DNA of 54,922 bases from an uncultured Clostridium sp. (GTDB lineage Bacteria > Bacillota > Clostridia > TANB77 > CAG-508). The translations under genes and the position numbers were made by a program. The notes below the pieces were generated by a model. The model ran no database searches. It was not told the DNA's origin and saw nothing but the letters and a program-made list of their open reading frames with translations. Of this stretch, positions 26,169 to 34,986 are shown piece by piece; the stretch's first letter is position 1, and the number at the start of each line of letters is the position of its first letter. The stretch spans positions 1-54,922 of the forward strand of contig USGY01000007.1 of assembly GCA_900554365.1 (NCBI GenBank), given 5' to 3'.

Positions 26169-26897
26169 TTAATAAACATTTGGACATTGTGAGATAAGGA
26201 TTTCGGCGATACCATCTCCATTAATGTCATTATATTTTCTTGTTGAGAAGCAAAATAAATTATTAAAATTAATATTTAAAATTCTGCCTCGTAAAACATT
26301 AATATCAAATTCATAATCAAGTATTATGCGAGCTGTTTCTACATCCATAGGCATAGGATTATAATGTAAAAATCCAAAACCTTGAGGATGAGCATAATTA
26401 TACAATTTAGCCAAAACATCAGCCATATCTTTTCTAGATATATCAACTACATTCTTTTTTACAACTATTGTACCATACTTTCCAGGTGTTTCGTCGACAG
26501 GAGAAAGAGCCTTTCCATAGCTATATAAATTTATTGAAAAACATTTTCTGAATTCATCAGCAAATTTTGGACTCCCAAGTTTGTCAATTATTAAAGGAAA
26601 AAATTTAATTCCAAGGAGAATATATGTCTTATTATCATATAACTCCATAAATTTTTTAAAATCTTTAACATGGAAATTTCCAGATTTAACATTATTTAAA
26701 CCTGCTTCTACCAACAAACATAAGTTATAAGGACTAATTGATTTACTTGAATTGCAGATAGGGTTTTCTTCAAAATATTTTGCTAAATAGTCACAAAAGT
26801 CATAAAGCTCTGGTGGAACATTTTTTATATGTCCTCGAACGTAACGAAGTTTTTTGGCAACATCAGTAAGTACATTGTTATCAAATTCGTTCGACAT
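26169..26897 (-). CDS. Unknown 242-aa protein in an unusual-codon island
   Basis: The product is soluble and mixed alpha/beta. The first 120 residues are mainly helical. The end contains RKYNDINGDGIAEILIS, which resembles a short calcium-loop or FG-GAP-type segment with D-x-N-x-D-G spacing. I do not recognise the family. GAAAGGATA precedes the ATG, and a consensus promoter lies about 80 bp upstream on the minus strand. It lies between tRNA-Leu and the divergent 302-aa gene. Confidence 0.65.
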   Translation of the reverse strand: MSNEFDNNVLTDVAKKLRYVRGHIKNVPPELYDFCDYLAKYFEENPICNSSKSISPYNLCLLVEAGLNNVKSGNFHVKDFKKFMELYDNKTYILLGIKFFPLIIDKLGSPKFADEFRKCFSINLYSYGKALSPVDETPGKYGTIVVKKNVVDISRKDMADVLAKLYNYAHPQGFGFLHYNPMPMDVETARIILDYEFDINVLRGRILNINFNNLFCFSTRKYNDINGDGIAEILISQCPNVY

Positions 26898-26973
26898 AAG
26901 TATCCTTTCTCTGTTTGAATATTTATAAAATATGTCTAGCAGCTAATACATATAGCATATAGCCACTTGCATT

Positions 26974-27002
26974 ATTATACATCAATTAACATAAAAGTAC
27001 AA
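26974..27002 (-). promoter_or_regulatory. Minus-strand sigma-A promoter for the 242-aa gene
   Basis: Read on the minus strand, the -35 is TTGTAC (26997-27002) and the -10 is TATAAT (26974-26979), with a 17-bp spacer. Confidence 0.68.
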
Positions 27003-27052
27003 CCCAAAATATATCAAATATTACAAAAATTTAGACAAATAATTTCCTGGAA

Positions 27053-27081
27053 TTGACATAATTGATTTTCGGGTGTATAAT
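27053..27081 (+). promoter_or_regulatory. Consensus sigma-A promoter for the 302-aa gene
   Basis: Perfect TTGACA (27053-27058) and TATAAT (27076-27081) have a 17-bp spacer. The leader includes AGC-GAAA-GCT, a small tetraloop hairpin. It is the best consensus promoter in the window and is divergent from the minus-strand promoter about 50 bp away. Confidence 0.85.
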
Positions 27082-27134
27082 TAAAATACAGCGAAAGCTA
27101 TTAACTATTTAATATTTAGTAGGAGGTTGCTTAA

Positions 27135-28043
27135 ATGAGCGACAAAATTTATACTACATCAACGAGCGAAGGAACTAGTGATTCCATTAGTATCCGGAGT
27201 GAATTCCAATCTAAGTTGAGTGTCTTTTCTGAAGATGAAAAGGAAGAGATTACTTCAGGCATTGATTGGTTTTGCGAATGCAATGATGATGAAGAAACGC
27301 ATCTAGATAGTGCTATTATTCTTGGAACGCTACTTACAAATTCTGAACAAATTATTGAAGAATTTAAGGTAAATGAATCTCTCTATCAAAAAATGACAGA
27401 GACAGATGATTTTATAAAGGTGTTGCGGGATGAAAGCTGGTATCAATATAAGAAGAAGTTTAATGACTCTTTGAATATTGATTTTCAAGATGATAAGTGC
27501 AGAAATGCAATTAAATCTCTTGATGAAAAAGCTAATGATAATGGCATTATTTCATTTATTGCGTTTACGACTATCAACCATTGCGTTAACAAACCATGGT
27601 TTAATGAAGAAAAATATGAAAGGAATTATGCATTACTGAAAAGAGAAGAAGAAAATAATTACTATGGAGGTCTTAAAAATATTGTTTTTGAGGCAGACAT
27701 TGCTCAAATGCTTAAAGCTTACCACAACGAAGTAGCTGAATTGCTTCAAGCTATGTGGAAGGCTAAGAATGCTGAAACTCAAAAAGTTGAAACAACTCCA
27801 GCAACATATGGAGATGTTGGAAGTTGTAATTCTTCAAATTCGCCTAAAAATCTTAGTTCAAACAACCAGATTGTTCCTACTCCTGCAGAGGTTTTTCCAC
27901 ATCCCAAGTATAGTGAAAAGGTACCGACTGCGGATGTTGACCCCGTTATTAGCGGAATCGTTAATTGGGTTGACGCTACTAGGAAGATGGAAAGGATGAC
28001 TGGATACAAGGCTGAAGTTTTGGCTGCAAAATTTTTGAGGTGA
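27135..28043 (+). CDS. Unknown 302-aa protein in an unusual-codon island
   Basis: AGGAGG precedes the ATG, and a consensus promoter and strong terminator frame the gene. The N-terminus is Ser/Thr-rich. The central 200 residues are helical and acidic, with WFCECNDDEE and many aromatic residues, and a Pro/Ser/Asn-rich linker separates a last helical segment. No motif is recognised. Codon use stands apart from neighbours, with many G- and C-ending codons and two in-frame CGG codons (27195 and 27426), a codon I did not find in frame in the host-type genes. Confidence 0.68.
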   Translation: MSDKIYTTSTSEGTSDSISIRSEFQSKLSVFSEDEKEEITSGIDWFCECNDDEETHLDSAIILGTLLTNSEQIIEEFKVNESLYQKMTETDDFIKVLRDESWYQYKKKFNDSLNIDFQDDKCRNAIKSLDEKANDNGIISFIAFTTINHCVNKPWFNEEKYERNYALLKREEENNYYGGLKNIVFEADIAQMLKAYHNEVAELLQAMWKAKNAETQKVETTPATYGDVGSCNSSNSPKNLSSNNQIVPTPAEVFPHPKYSEKVPTADVDPVISGIVNWVDATRKMERMTGYKAEVLAAKFLR

Positions 28044-28072
28044 AATTATTTTACTTCTAATAGAGCAACTCC

Positions 28073-28111
28073 AACGTAAAAAGAGCAGATGAATATCTGC
28101 TCTTTTTGCGT
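28073..28111. terminator. Terminator after the 302-aa gene
   Basis: A nearly perfect inverted repeat of about 18 bp per arm (28073-28090 with 28094-28111, core AGAGCAGAT/ATCTGCTCT) contains A and T runs. Confidence 0.85.
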
Positions 28112-28129
28112 TATAAATGAATAAAAACA

Positions 28130-28158
28130 TTGACAAAGACAAAATATAAGTGTAGAAT
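28130..28158 (+). promoter_or_regulatory. Sigma-A promoter for rubrerythrin
   Basis: The -35 is TTGACA (28130-28135) and the -10 is TAGAAT (28153-28158), with a 17-bp spacer. Confidence 0.75.
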
Positions 28159-28167
28159 GCTAAAAGG

Positions 28168-28184
28168 TTAGAATAAAATTCTAA
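28168..28184. promoter_or_regulatory. Possible operator overlapping the rubrerythrin start site
   Basis: TTAGAAT-AAA-ATTCTAA is a perfect 7-3-7 inverted repeat just after the predicted transcript start. It resembles a PerR/Fur-type box (TTATAAT-N-ATTATAA), but the gap is 3 rather than 1. A peroxide or iron regulator is plausible for this gene; the assignment is inference. Confidence 0.4.
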
Positions 28185-28223
28185 TTAAATATTGTAATTA
28201 CAAAAAATAAGGAGGAAAAAAGG

Positions 28224-28763
28224 ATGGAATTAAAAGGTTCTAAAACAGAAAAAAATTTAATGGAAGCATTTGCAGGAGAGTCACAAGCAAGAAATAAATA
28301 TACATTTTTCGCAAGTAAAGCAAAAAAAGAAGGATATGAACAAATTGCAGCAATTTTCCAAGAAACAGCAGACAATGAAAAAGAACATGCTAAAATATGG
28401 TTTAAATTATTGCAAGGTGGAGAAATAAAATCAACTCTAGAAAATCTAGAAGCTGCTGCAGAAGGAGAAAACTATGAATGGACAGATATGTATGACAGAA
28501 TGGCAGAAGAAGCTAAGGAAGAAGGATTTGACCATATTGCATACTTATTCAAAGCAGTAGGAGAAATTGAAAAAGAACATGAAGCAAGATATAAAAAATT
28601 AATAGAAAACATGGAAGATGGTTTAGTATTTAGCCGTGATGGAGATAGAATTTGGAAATGTAGAAATTGTGGACATATCGTTGTAGGAAAATATGCACCA
28701 GAGATTTGCCCAGTATGTAGTCATCCAAAATCATTCTTTGAAATAAAAGCAGAAAATTATTAA
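28224..28763 (+). CDS. Rubrerythrin
   Basis: The 179-aa peroxide-reducing non-heme iron protein has a four-helix diiron domain (about 1-140), with ligand patterns AGESQARNKY, ADNEKEHAK and GEIEKEHEARY. A C-terminal rubredoxin-like FeS4 domain follows, with CRNCG and CPVCSHP. It defends anaerobes against H2O2. The gene is monocistronic, with its own promoter, a strong AGGAGG site and a terminator. Confidence 0.95.
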   Translation: MELKGSKTEKNLMEAFAGESQARNKYTFFASKAKKEGYEQIAAIFQETADNEKEHAKIWFKLLQGGEIKSTLENLEAAAEGENYEWTDMYDRMAEEAKEEGFDHIAYLFKAVGEIEKEHEARYKKLIENMEDGLVFSRDGDRIWKCRNCGHIVVGKYAPEICPVCSHPKSFFEIKAENY

Positions 28764-28772
28764 TCTTTAACA

Positions 28773-28827
28773 AGAAATTATATTAAAACTTAAATAAAAA
28801 CAAAGTTTAATATAATTTCTTTTTTTA
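28773..28827 (+). terminator. Terminator after rubrerythrin
   Basis: An 18-19 bp AT-rich stem (28773-28791 with 28803-28820) is followed by seven T's. Confidence 0.82.
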
Positions 28828-28879
28828 TAGAAAAAGAGATTATTTTATGATATAATAAGCTTCGATAAGGAGGTAAAAA

Positions 28880-29629
28880 ATGCCGAAGTTTTTTATTTCA
28901 CAAGAACAAATTGATGGAAACAATTTAAAAATAAAAGGAAAAGATGTCAATCATATAAGAAATGTATTAAGAAAAAAGATAAATGACGAAATAACAGTAT
29001 GTAATATAGACAATCAAAAAGATTATTTGTGTACAATAAACGAACTTGAAAAAGAATATATAAACTGCACAATTGTAACAGAATTAGAAAAAAATGTAGA
29101 GTCAAATGTTAAATTAACAATACTACAAGGATTGCCTAAAGCAGACAAAATGGAATTAATAATTCAAAAATCAGTAGAATTAGGTGTAACAGAAATTATA
29201 CCAATTGAAATGAAAAGATGTGTTGTTAAACTACAAGAAAAAGATAAAATAAAAAAAGTACAAAGATGGCAAAAAATTTCTGAAGTAGCATCAAAGCAAT
29301 GTGGAAGAAATATAATTCCAAAAATAGGACAAGTTATGTCCTTAAAAAATATTTGCAATTTAATTGATAACTATGATATTGTATTAGTAGCCTATGAAAA
29401 TGAAAAAGAAAAATCAATAAAACAAATTTTGAAAGAAATAAAAAATAACTATTCAAAAGAAATAAAAATAGCTGTTTTAATTGGACCAGAAGGCGGAATT
29501 TCCCTAGAAGAAATAGAAGCTTTAACTGAAAGTGGTGCAATGACAATGTCATTAGGAAAAAGAATATTAAGAACAGAAACAGTAACACTAAATGTAGCAA
29601 GCATTATAATGTATGAGTTAGACGAGTAG
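28880..29629 (+). CDS. rsmE: 16S rRNA (uracil-1498-N3)-methyltransferase RsmE
   Basis: The 249-aa SPOUT-fold methyltransferase has an N-terminal PUA-like region (KDVNHIRNVLRK), LPKADKMELIIQKSVELGV, and the SAM-binding knot with IGPEGGISLEEIE and LGKRILRTETV. It methylates U1498 of 16S rRNA. AAGGAGG precedes the ATG. It heads a gene run that continues through a membrane protein into yicC. Confidence 0.95.
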   Translation: MPKFFISQEQIDGNNLKIKGKDVNHIRNVLRKKINDEITVCNIDNQKDYLCTINELEKEYINCTIVTELEKNVESNVKLTILQGLPKADKMELIIQKSVELGVTEIIPIEMKRCVVKLQEKDKIKKVQRWQKISEVASKQCGRNIIPKIGQVMSLKNICNLIDNYDIVLVAYENEKEKSIKQILKEIKNNYSKEIKIAVLIGPEGGISLEEIEALTESGAMTMSLGKRILRTETVTLNVASIIMYELDE

Positions 29630-29638
29630 GAGGAATAA

Positions 29639-30109
29639 ATGAATATAATATTTAAAAATATATTAAAAGCAATAGGTATTACATCATATTTTATAATCTT
29701 AGGTTTTGCATATCAAAAAATGAATGTAAATAGACTAATAGGTGATATAGAAGTCTTTTCAGGCATGTTTTTGGTATTAGGAATTGTAATGTTAGAAAAA
29801 GCATATGGAAAAGATAGTGGAAAAGAAGCAATTACAGGAATTGAATTATTGTGTTTATCAATGCATTCACTATCAATAATGCATGTTATTAACTTCTTTA
29901 AATATGATTTCACAACATATTTAATAATATCATCAATAGTATTTTCAATTTATTATATACTTAAAGCCATTATAATGTACACTATAGAAAAAAGAAATAA
30001 ATTGAAAGCTTTAAGTGATATTTCAGAAATAGTAAAAGATGAGCCAGTAAAAAAGGAAGCTAAAAAAAGAAACAAAAAAAGCAAAAAAGAGGTAAATGAA
30101 AATGATTAA
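29639..30109 (+). CDS. Membrane protein, unknown function
   Basis: The 156-aa product has four likely membrane helices (about 5-25, 36-53, 68-88 and 95-116) and a long basic C-terminal tail of Lys, Arg and Asn. The start is 9 bp after rsmE behind AGGAGG. Its last codons overlap yicC by 8 nt, so translation is coupled. No family is recognised. Confidence 0.72.
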   Translation: MNIIFKNILKAIGITSYFIILGFAYQKMNVNRLIGDIEVFSGMFLVLGIVMLEKAYGKDSGKEAITGIELLCLSMHSLSIMHVINFFKYDFTTYLIISSIVFSIYYILKAIIMYTIEKRNKLKALSDISEIVKDEPVKKEAKKRNKKSKKEVNEND

Positions 30110-30977
30110 AAGTATGACTGGATATGGAAAGGCAAATCAAGAAATAGATTTTAGAAAATATCAAGTAGAAATAAAAAGTGTAAATCATAGATATTTAGAT
30201 ATATCTGTAAGATTACCACGTGAACTAAATTATTTAGAAGATTATATAAAAAAATCTATTTCTGCCAAAATAAAAAGAGGAAAAATAGATGTATTTATAA
30301 CATTCGAAAACAATTCTAAAGAAGGAAAAAAAATAAAAATAAATACACAATTAGCTAAAAATTACATAGCTGAATTAAGAAAATTAGCAAATGAAGAAAA
30401 TTTGTTAACAGATATTCAAGTAACAGAAATAGCTAAATATCCAGATGTTTTAAGCATCCAAGAAAACCAAGATGACGAAAAAATAAAATTTGAACTTTTA
30501 AAAGTTGTAGAAGAATCAACAGATAATTTAATAGGTATGAGAAAAGCAGAAGGAGAAAAAATTGCAGAAGATCTAAATAAAAGATTAGACATTATTCAAG
30601 AAAAAATAAACGAGCTAGACAAATTTTCTACTGGACTTATTGAGGAATATGTAGTAAAATTAGAAGAGAGAATTAAACAAATTTTAAAAGAACAGGAAAT
30701 TGACAAAAACAGATTAGCTCAGGAAGTTGTAATTTATGCAGATAAATGTTCAATTCAAGAAGAGATAACCAGATTAAATAGTCATATAGCACAATTTAAA
30801 AATATATTACAATCAGACGAAGCTGTTGGGAAGAAAATAGACTTTATAATTCAAGAAATGAATAGAGAAACTAATACAATAGGCTCTAAATCAAACAGTC
30901 TAGATGTTACTAATGGTGTGATTGATATGAAAACTGAAATCGAAAATTTAAGAGAACAAGTGCAAAATATAGAATAG
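30102..30977 (+). CDS. YicC/YloC family endoribonuclease
   Basis: The 291-aa product begins with the family mark MIKSMTGYGKA and ends with the conserved QEMNRETNTIGSKSN and a helical tail. I chose ATG 30102, nine bases after AGAGGT; ATG 30096 is too close. YicC-type proteins are endoribonucleases, and in Firmicutes the gene precedes remA, as here. Confidence 0.93.
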   Translation: MIKSMTGYGKANQEIDFRKYQVEIKSVNHRYLDISVRLPRELNYLEDYIKKSISAKIKRGKIDVFITFENNSKEGKKIKINTQLAKNYIAELRKLANEENLLTDIQVTEIAKYPDVLSIQENQDDEKIKFELLKVVEESTDNLIGMRKAEGEKIAEDLNKRLDIIQEKINELDKFSTGLIEEYVVKLEERIKQILKEQEIDKNRLAQEVVIYADKCSIQEEITRLNSHIAQFKNILQSDEAVGKKIDFIIQEMNRETNTIGSKSNSLDVTNGVIDMKTEIENLREQVQNIE

Positions 30978-30991
30978 AAAGGATTGATTTT

Positions 30992-31273
30992 ATGCAATTA
31001 GTAAATATAGGATTTGGAAACATTGTTTCCGCACAAAGAATTGTTGCTATAGTAAGTCCAGAGTCAGCACCAATAAAAAGAATGATACAAGAAGCTAAAG
31101 ACGAAAAAACAGCAATTGACGCTACTTATGGAAGACGAACAAGAGCAGTTTTAATTATGGACTCAGGCCATATTATATTATCAGCAGTACAACCAGAAAC
31201 GGTTGCAGGAAGGTTAGATAAAAACTTATCTGAAGAAATTACAAAGCAATTATCAGAACCAATAAATAATTAA
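30992..31273 (+). CDS. remA: Extracellular matrix regulatory protein RemA (DUF370)
   Basis: The 93-aa product matches RemA: MQLVNIGFGNIVSAQRIVAI, SPESAPIKRM, ATYGRRTRAVLIMDSGH. In Bacillus, RemA is a DNA-binding activator of biofilm matrix and osmoprotection genes that forms ring-shaped oligomers. It lies between yicC and rpoZ; the guanylate kinase gene usually found next to it is missing. Confidence 0.95.
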   Translation: MQLVNIGFGNIVSAQRIVAIVSPESAPIKRMIQEAKDEKTAIDATYGRRTRAVLIMDSGHIILSAVQPETVAGRLDKNLSEEITKQLSEPINN

Positions 31274-31293
31274 TAAGAAAGGGAGAGATAAAA

Positions 31294-31551
31294 ATGATAG
31301 TTGAACCAAGTGTTCCAGAATTATTAAAAAAAGCAGAAAACAGATATGAATTAGTAATTGCCACAGCAAGACGTGCAAGGGAAATTGCTAATGGAGCTAA
31401 AGTTAAAATTGATACTAAGGAAGAAAAACCAGTTACAATAGCAGCAAATGAAATTGCTGAAGGAGCTGTAAAAATAGAAAGAGAACCAGAAAAAGAAGAT
31501 CCAAATGAAAATGCAGCAAATGATGTAGATCCAACAAAAATTGAAGAATAA
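31294..31551 (+). CDS. rpoZ: DNA-directed RNA polymerase omega subunit
   Basis: The 85-aa product has the omega core NRYELVIATARRAREIANG and KPVTIAANEIAEGAV, then an acidic, Asn/Asp-rich tail. Omega helps assemble the beta-prime subunit. AAAGGGAGAG precedes the ATG. Its position in the yicC-remA-rpoZ-priA run supports the call. Confidence 0.92.
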   Translation: MIVEPSVPELLKKAENRYELVIATARRAREIANGAKVKIDTKEEKPVTIAANEIAEGAVKIEREPEKEDPNENAANDVDPTKIEE

Positions 31552-31566
31552 AAGAGGAAAATAAAA

Positions 31567-32127
31567 ATGAAAAAAAAACATATTATATCATTAGGTGGAG
31601 AGCTTGCTAGTGGAAAAGGAGCTACTTCTAGAATATTAATGGAAAAATTAAATTATACAGTATATAGAAATGGTGATTATTTTAGAAAATTAGCAAGAGA
31701 TATGGATATGGATGTTACAACATTTAATGTATATGTAGAAGATCATCCTGAAATTGATAGACAAATAGAAAACAGTGCATCAGAATATGCAAAAACACAT
31801 GATAACTTTATTATAGATGCTAGATTAGGCTGGTATGCCGTACCACAATCTTTTAAAGTGTATTTAAAAGTGGATTTAGATGTAGCAGCAAAAAGAGCTT
31901 TTTATGATAAAGCACGTAAATCATCTGAAAATTTTGATACTCTTGAAGAGCAAAAAAATGATTTACAAAAAAGATATGAATTAGAAAATGAAAGATATTG
32001 GGAATTGTATCGTGTAAGAAAAGAAGATGAATCAAATTATGATTTAGTAATTGATACAACAAACCTAACAGCAGAGCAAACAGCAGATATAATAGAAAAA
32101 GCATATAAAAAATGGTTAGAAGAGTAA
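31567..32127 (+). CDS. Cytidylate kinase-like P-loop kinase in the gmk position
   Basis: The 186-aa product has a P-loop GGELASGKGATS near the N-terminus and an NMP-binding-type segment RNGDYFRKLARDMDMD. HPEIDRQIE, then IIDARLGWYAV, and a helical LID region rich in Arg and Lys follow. This resembles the compact archaeal-type CMP kinases and not guanylate kinase. Many Clostridia have gmk at this place between remA/rpoZ and priA, so the gene may replace it or add a different activity. The phosphate acceptor is unproven. Confidence 0.75.
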   Translation: MKKKHIISLGGELASGKGATSRILMEKLNYTVYRNGDYFRKLARDMDMDVTTFNVYVEDHPEIDRQIENSASEYAKTHDNFIIDARLGWYAVPQSFKVYLKVDLDVAAKRAFYDKARKSSENFDTLEEQKNDLQKRYELENERYWELYRVRKEDESNYDLVIDTTNLTAEQTADIIEKAYKKWLEE

Positions 32128-32154
32128 TATAAAAATATTACAATAAGGAGCAAC

Positions 32155-34396
32155 ATGATAGCAGAAGTTATAATAAATAGAACTGCAAAAAAATTAAATA
32201 GAACTTTTGATTATAATATACCAAAAGAGTTTCAAGACCTTATTTTAGTTGGAAGTAAGGTCTTGGTTCCGTTTGGCAGAAATGGGAAGCTAGAAGAAGC
32301 TTTTGTAATAAAAATAAAAGAAAATACAGATTTTGAAGTAAAAGACATAGCCAAAATAGAAAATAGTTTAACAAATAAGCAAATAGACTTAGCTAAATGG
32401 ATTGCTAAAAGATATTTTTGCACGGTATCAGACAGTATAAAATTAATGTTAACACCAGGAACTAAAAATAAAGATAAAACAATAAAAGAAAAAACAATAA
32501 AAGAAGTATACATAAAAAAAGATGCAGAAGAAATAAAAAAAGAGTTAAATGAAAATAAAATAAAGTCTATTAAACAACAAAAAGTATTAAGATTTATTTT
32601 GGAAAATGGAAACTCAACAATACCAAATATAGAAGAAAAAATTGATTGTTCAAGAGCAATAGTAAAAACTTTAATAAAAAATGGATATTTATATGTAGGA
32701 GAAATGCAAATAAAAAGAGATCCGTTAAAAGAAAAAGAAATAAAACAAACAGATTTCTTAAAATTAACAGATGAACAAGAAAATGCGTATAACAAAGTTA
32801 AATATTCAATGCAAAATAATCAATACAAAAGATTCTTATTATATGGAGTAACAGGCTCAGGAAAAACAGAAGTATATTTGCAATTAATTCAAGAAGCCTT
32901 AAAAGAAGGAAAAGGATCAATTGTATTAGTTCCAGAAATATCATTAACACCACAAATGTTAGATAGATTTATATCAAGATTTGGAAAAGAAAAAATAGCA
33001 GTTCTTCATAGTAAATTATCATTAGGTGAAAAATATGATGAATGGAACAAAATAAAAAATAGCGAAGCTAAAATTGTAATTGGAGCAAGGTCAGCAATAT
33101 TTGCACCAGTAAATAATTTAGGAATTATAATAATTGATGAAGAGCATGATACATCATACAAATCAGAATCTAATCCTAAATATGATGCTAAAGAAGTCGC
33201 AAAATATTTAGCAAAACAAAATAATTGTCCTCTATTATTGGGAAGTGCGACACCAGATATAAGAACTTATTATAAAGCAAAAGAGTTAAATAAAATTGAA
33301 CTATTAGAATTAACCAGAAGAGCAAATAATTCTTCATTGCCACAAGTAACAATAATAGATTTAAAACAAGAGCTTGCAAATGGTAATAGATCAATGCTAA
33401 GTAATGAACTTTATGCCTCAATTGAAAAAAATTTAAAAGAAAAAAGACAAACTATTTTATTTTTAAATAGAAGAGGATATTCAACTTTTATAATGTGTAG
33501 AGATTGTGGATATACTGTAAAATGCAAAAATTGTAATATAAGCTTAACATATCATAGATATGAAAAAAAATTGAAATGTCATTATTGTCGGATATGAACA
33601 AGAAGTTGTAACAAGATGCCCAGAATGTCATAGTGATAAAATAAGATATTTTGGAACAGGTACTCAAAAACTAGAACAAGAAATTCAAAAACAATTTCCA
33701 TATGCAAGTACAATAAGAATGGACATAGATACAGTAACCAAAAAAGATTCACATGAAAAAATATTAAACGAATTTAAAAATAATAATATAGATATATTAA
33801 TAGGAACACAAATGATAGTAAAAGGACATCATTTTCCTAATGTTACATTAGTAGGAGTAATTGCGGCAGATAGTTCATTAAATATAGATGATTACAGAGC
33901 AAATGAAAGAACTTTCCAAATACTAACTCAAGTAGCAGGTAGAGCAGGACGTGGAGAAATTCCTGGAAAAGTAATAATCCAGACATATAATCCAGATAGC
34001 TTTAGCATTCAATGTGCCAAAAGACAAAATTATAAAATATTTTATGACACAGAGATAGTATTAAGAAAGCAGTTGAAATATCCACCATTTTGCGATATAA
34101 TAGTAATCGGATTTAGTAGTATAGACGAAAAAGAAATAATTGATACAAGTCATAAAGTATATGAATTTTTAAAAATAAACATAGACAAACTACAAAACGA
34201 AAAAATAAAGTTATTCAAGCCAATGCCAGCACCGATAGATAAAATTCAAAATAGATTTAGGTATAGAATAATAATAAAAGCAAAAATGACAGAAGACATA
34301 AATATAATATTAAATCAATGTTTAAAAAATATATATCAAAAAAACTTAAAATCAACTAGAATATCAATAGATGTAAATCCAAATAATATGTCATAA
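32155..34396 (+). CDS. priA: Primosomal protein N' (PriA) interrupted by an apparent +1 frameshift at CGG
   Basis: PriA is a 3'-to-5' DNA helicase that restarts collapsed replication forks. The first frame (32155-33597) has the N-terminal DNA-binding domain, the Walker A GVTGSGKTEVY, the DEEH box and two Cys pairs (CRDCG, CKNC), and then CHYC before ending in CRI-stop. The second frame, from 33590, continues with GYEQEVVTRCPEC, motifs V-VI (QVAGRAGRGE) and the C-terminal domain. Skipping one base (C33589) joins 478 and 268 codons into 746 aa, a normal PriA length. The break lies inside the zinc-binding domain at an in-frame CGG. It could be a programmed shift, a mutation or a sequence error. 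Confidence 0.88.
33586..33597 (+). other. +1 frameshift site in priA (TGT CGG ATA TGA)
   Basis: The zero frame reads Cys, CGG, Ile, stop. Dropping C33589 makes TGT GGA TAT GAA, giving Cys-Gly-Tyr-Glu as expected after the zinc-ligand CHYC in PriA. There is no homopolymer run. The same CGG-A to GGA arrangement breaks the permease gene at 38783. Confidence 0.8.
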
Positions 34397-34457
34397 TTAT
34401 TGTTAAATTATAGTTATTAAAGTGGTATATAAAACAAAAAAGAAAGGGGGAATAAAA

Positions 34458-34925
34458 TTGGCAATAAGAAATCTAAGATATGAAGGAGATCCTATTTTAA
34501 AGAAAAAATCTAGAGAGGTCGAAGAAATAAACGATAAAATACAAGAATTAATAGATGATATGATAGATACAATGCACAAATATAATGGTGTAGGACTTGC
34601 AGCAGTTCAAGTTGGAGTGTTAAAAAGAGTTTTAGTAATTGACTTATATGATGATAATGGACCAATTGCATGTATAAATCCTGTAATAACTAAAACTAAA
34701 GGTGAGCAAGAAGTTGAAGAAGGATGCTTAAGTTTCCCGAATGAATTTGGAAAAGTTGTAAGACCTGCAGAAGTTTGGGCAGAATACACAGATAGAGAAG
34801 GAAAAAGAGTAAAAATAAAAGCTAAAGAGTTATTAGCACAAGCAATTGCTCATGAAGTAGATCATTTAAATGGAGAATTATTTATTGATAAAGTAATTCC
34901 AGGAACATTAGAATATGTAGAATAA
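34458..34925 (+). CDS. def: Peptide deformylase
   Basis: The 155-aa metalloenzyme removes the formyl group from nascent proteins. All three motifs are intact: GVGLAAVQ (44-51), EGCLSFP with the metal Cys, and HEVDH with the metal His pair. I chose TTG 34458, seven bases after AAAGGGGG, which gives the usual MAIRNLR-type start; GTG 34422 has no ribosome site. fmt follows after a short terminator-like hairpin, the usual pairing. Confidence 0.95.
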   Translation: MAIRNLRYEGDPILKKKSREVEEINDKIQELIDDMIDTMHKYNGVGLAAVQVGVLKRVLVIDLYDDNGPIACINPVITKTKGEQEVEEGCLSFPNEFGKVVRPAEVWAEYTDREGKRVKIKAKELLAQAIAHEVDHLNGELFIDKVIPGTLEYVE

Positions 34926-34931
34926 ATAAAG

Positions 34932-34958
34932 AAGCGGTCATTGACAGACCGCTTTACT
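34932..34958 (+). terminator. Hairpin between def and fmt
   Basis: A GC-rich 7-bp stem (AGCGGTC/GACCGCT, 34933-34939 with 34947-34953) has a weak T-tail, so it may only partly terminate. Confidence 0.55.
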
Positions 34959-34986
34959 TACTATAAAAAGAGAAAGGAATAAAAAT

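Noticed and set aside
33586..33597. priA as a plain pseudogene
   Set aside because: Both halves are otherwise intact with all motifs, and the break matches a second gene's break exactly, so I annotated one gene with an apparent frameshift. An assembly error is still possible.
33592..33597. +1 slip at ATA-TGA in priA, as in release factor 2
   Set aside because: It would give CHYC-RIEQ instead of the expected CHYC-GY, and no upstream Shine-Dalgarno-like stimulator or CTT slip codon is present.
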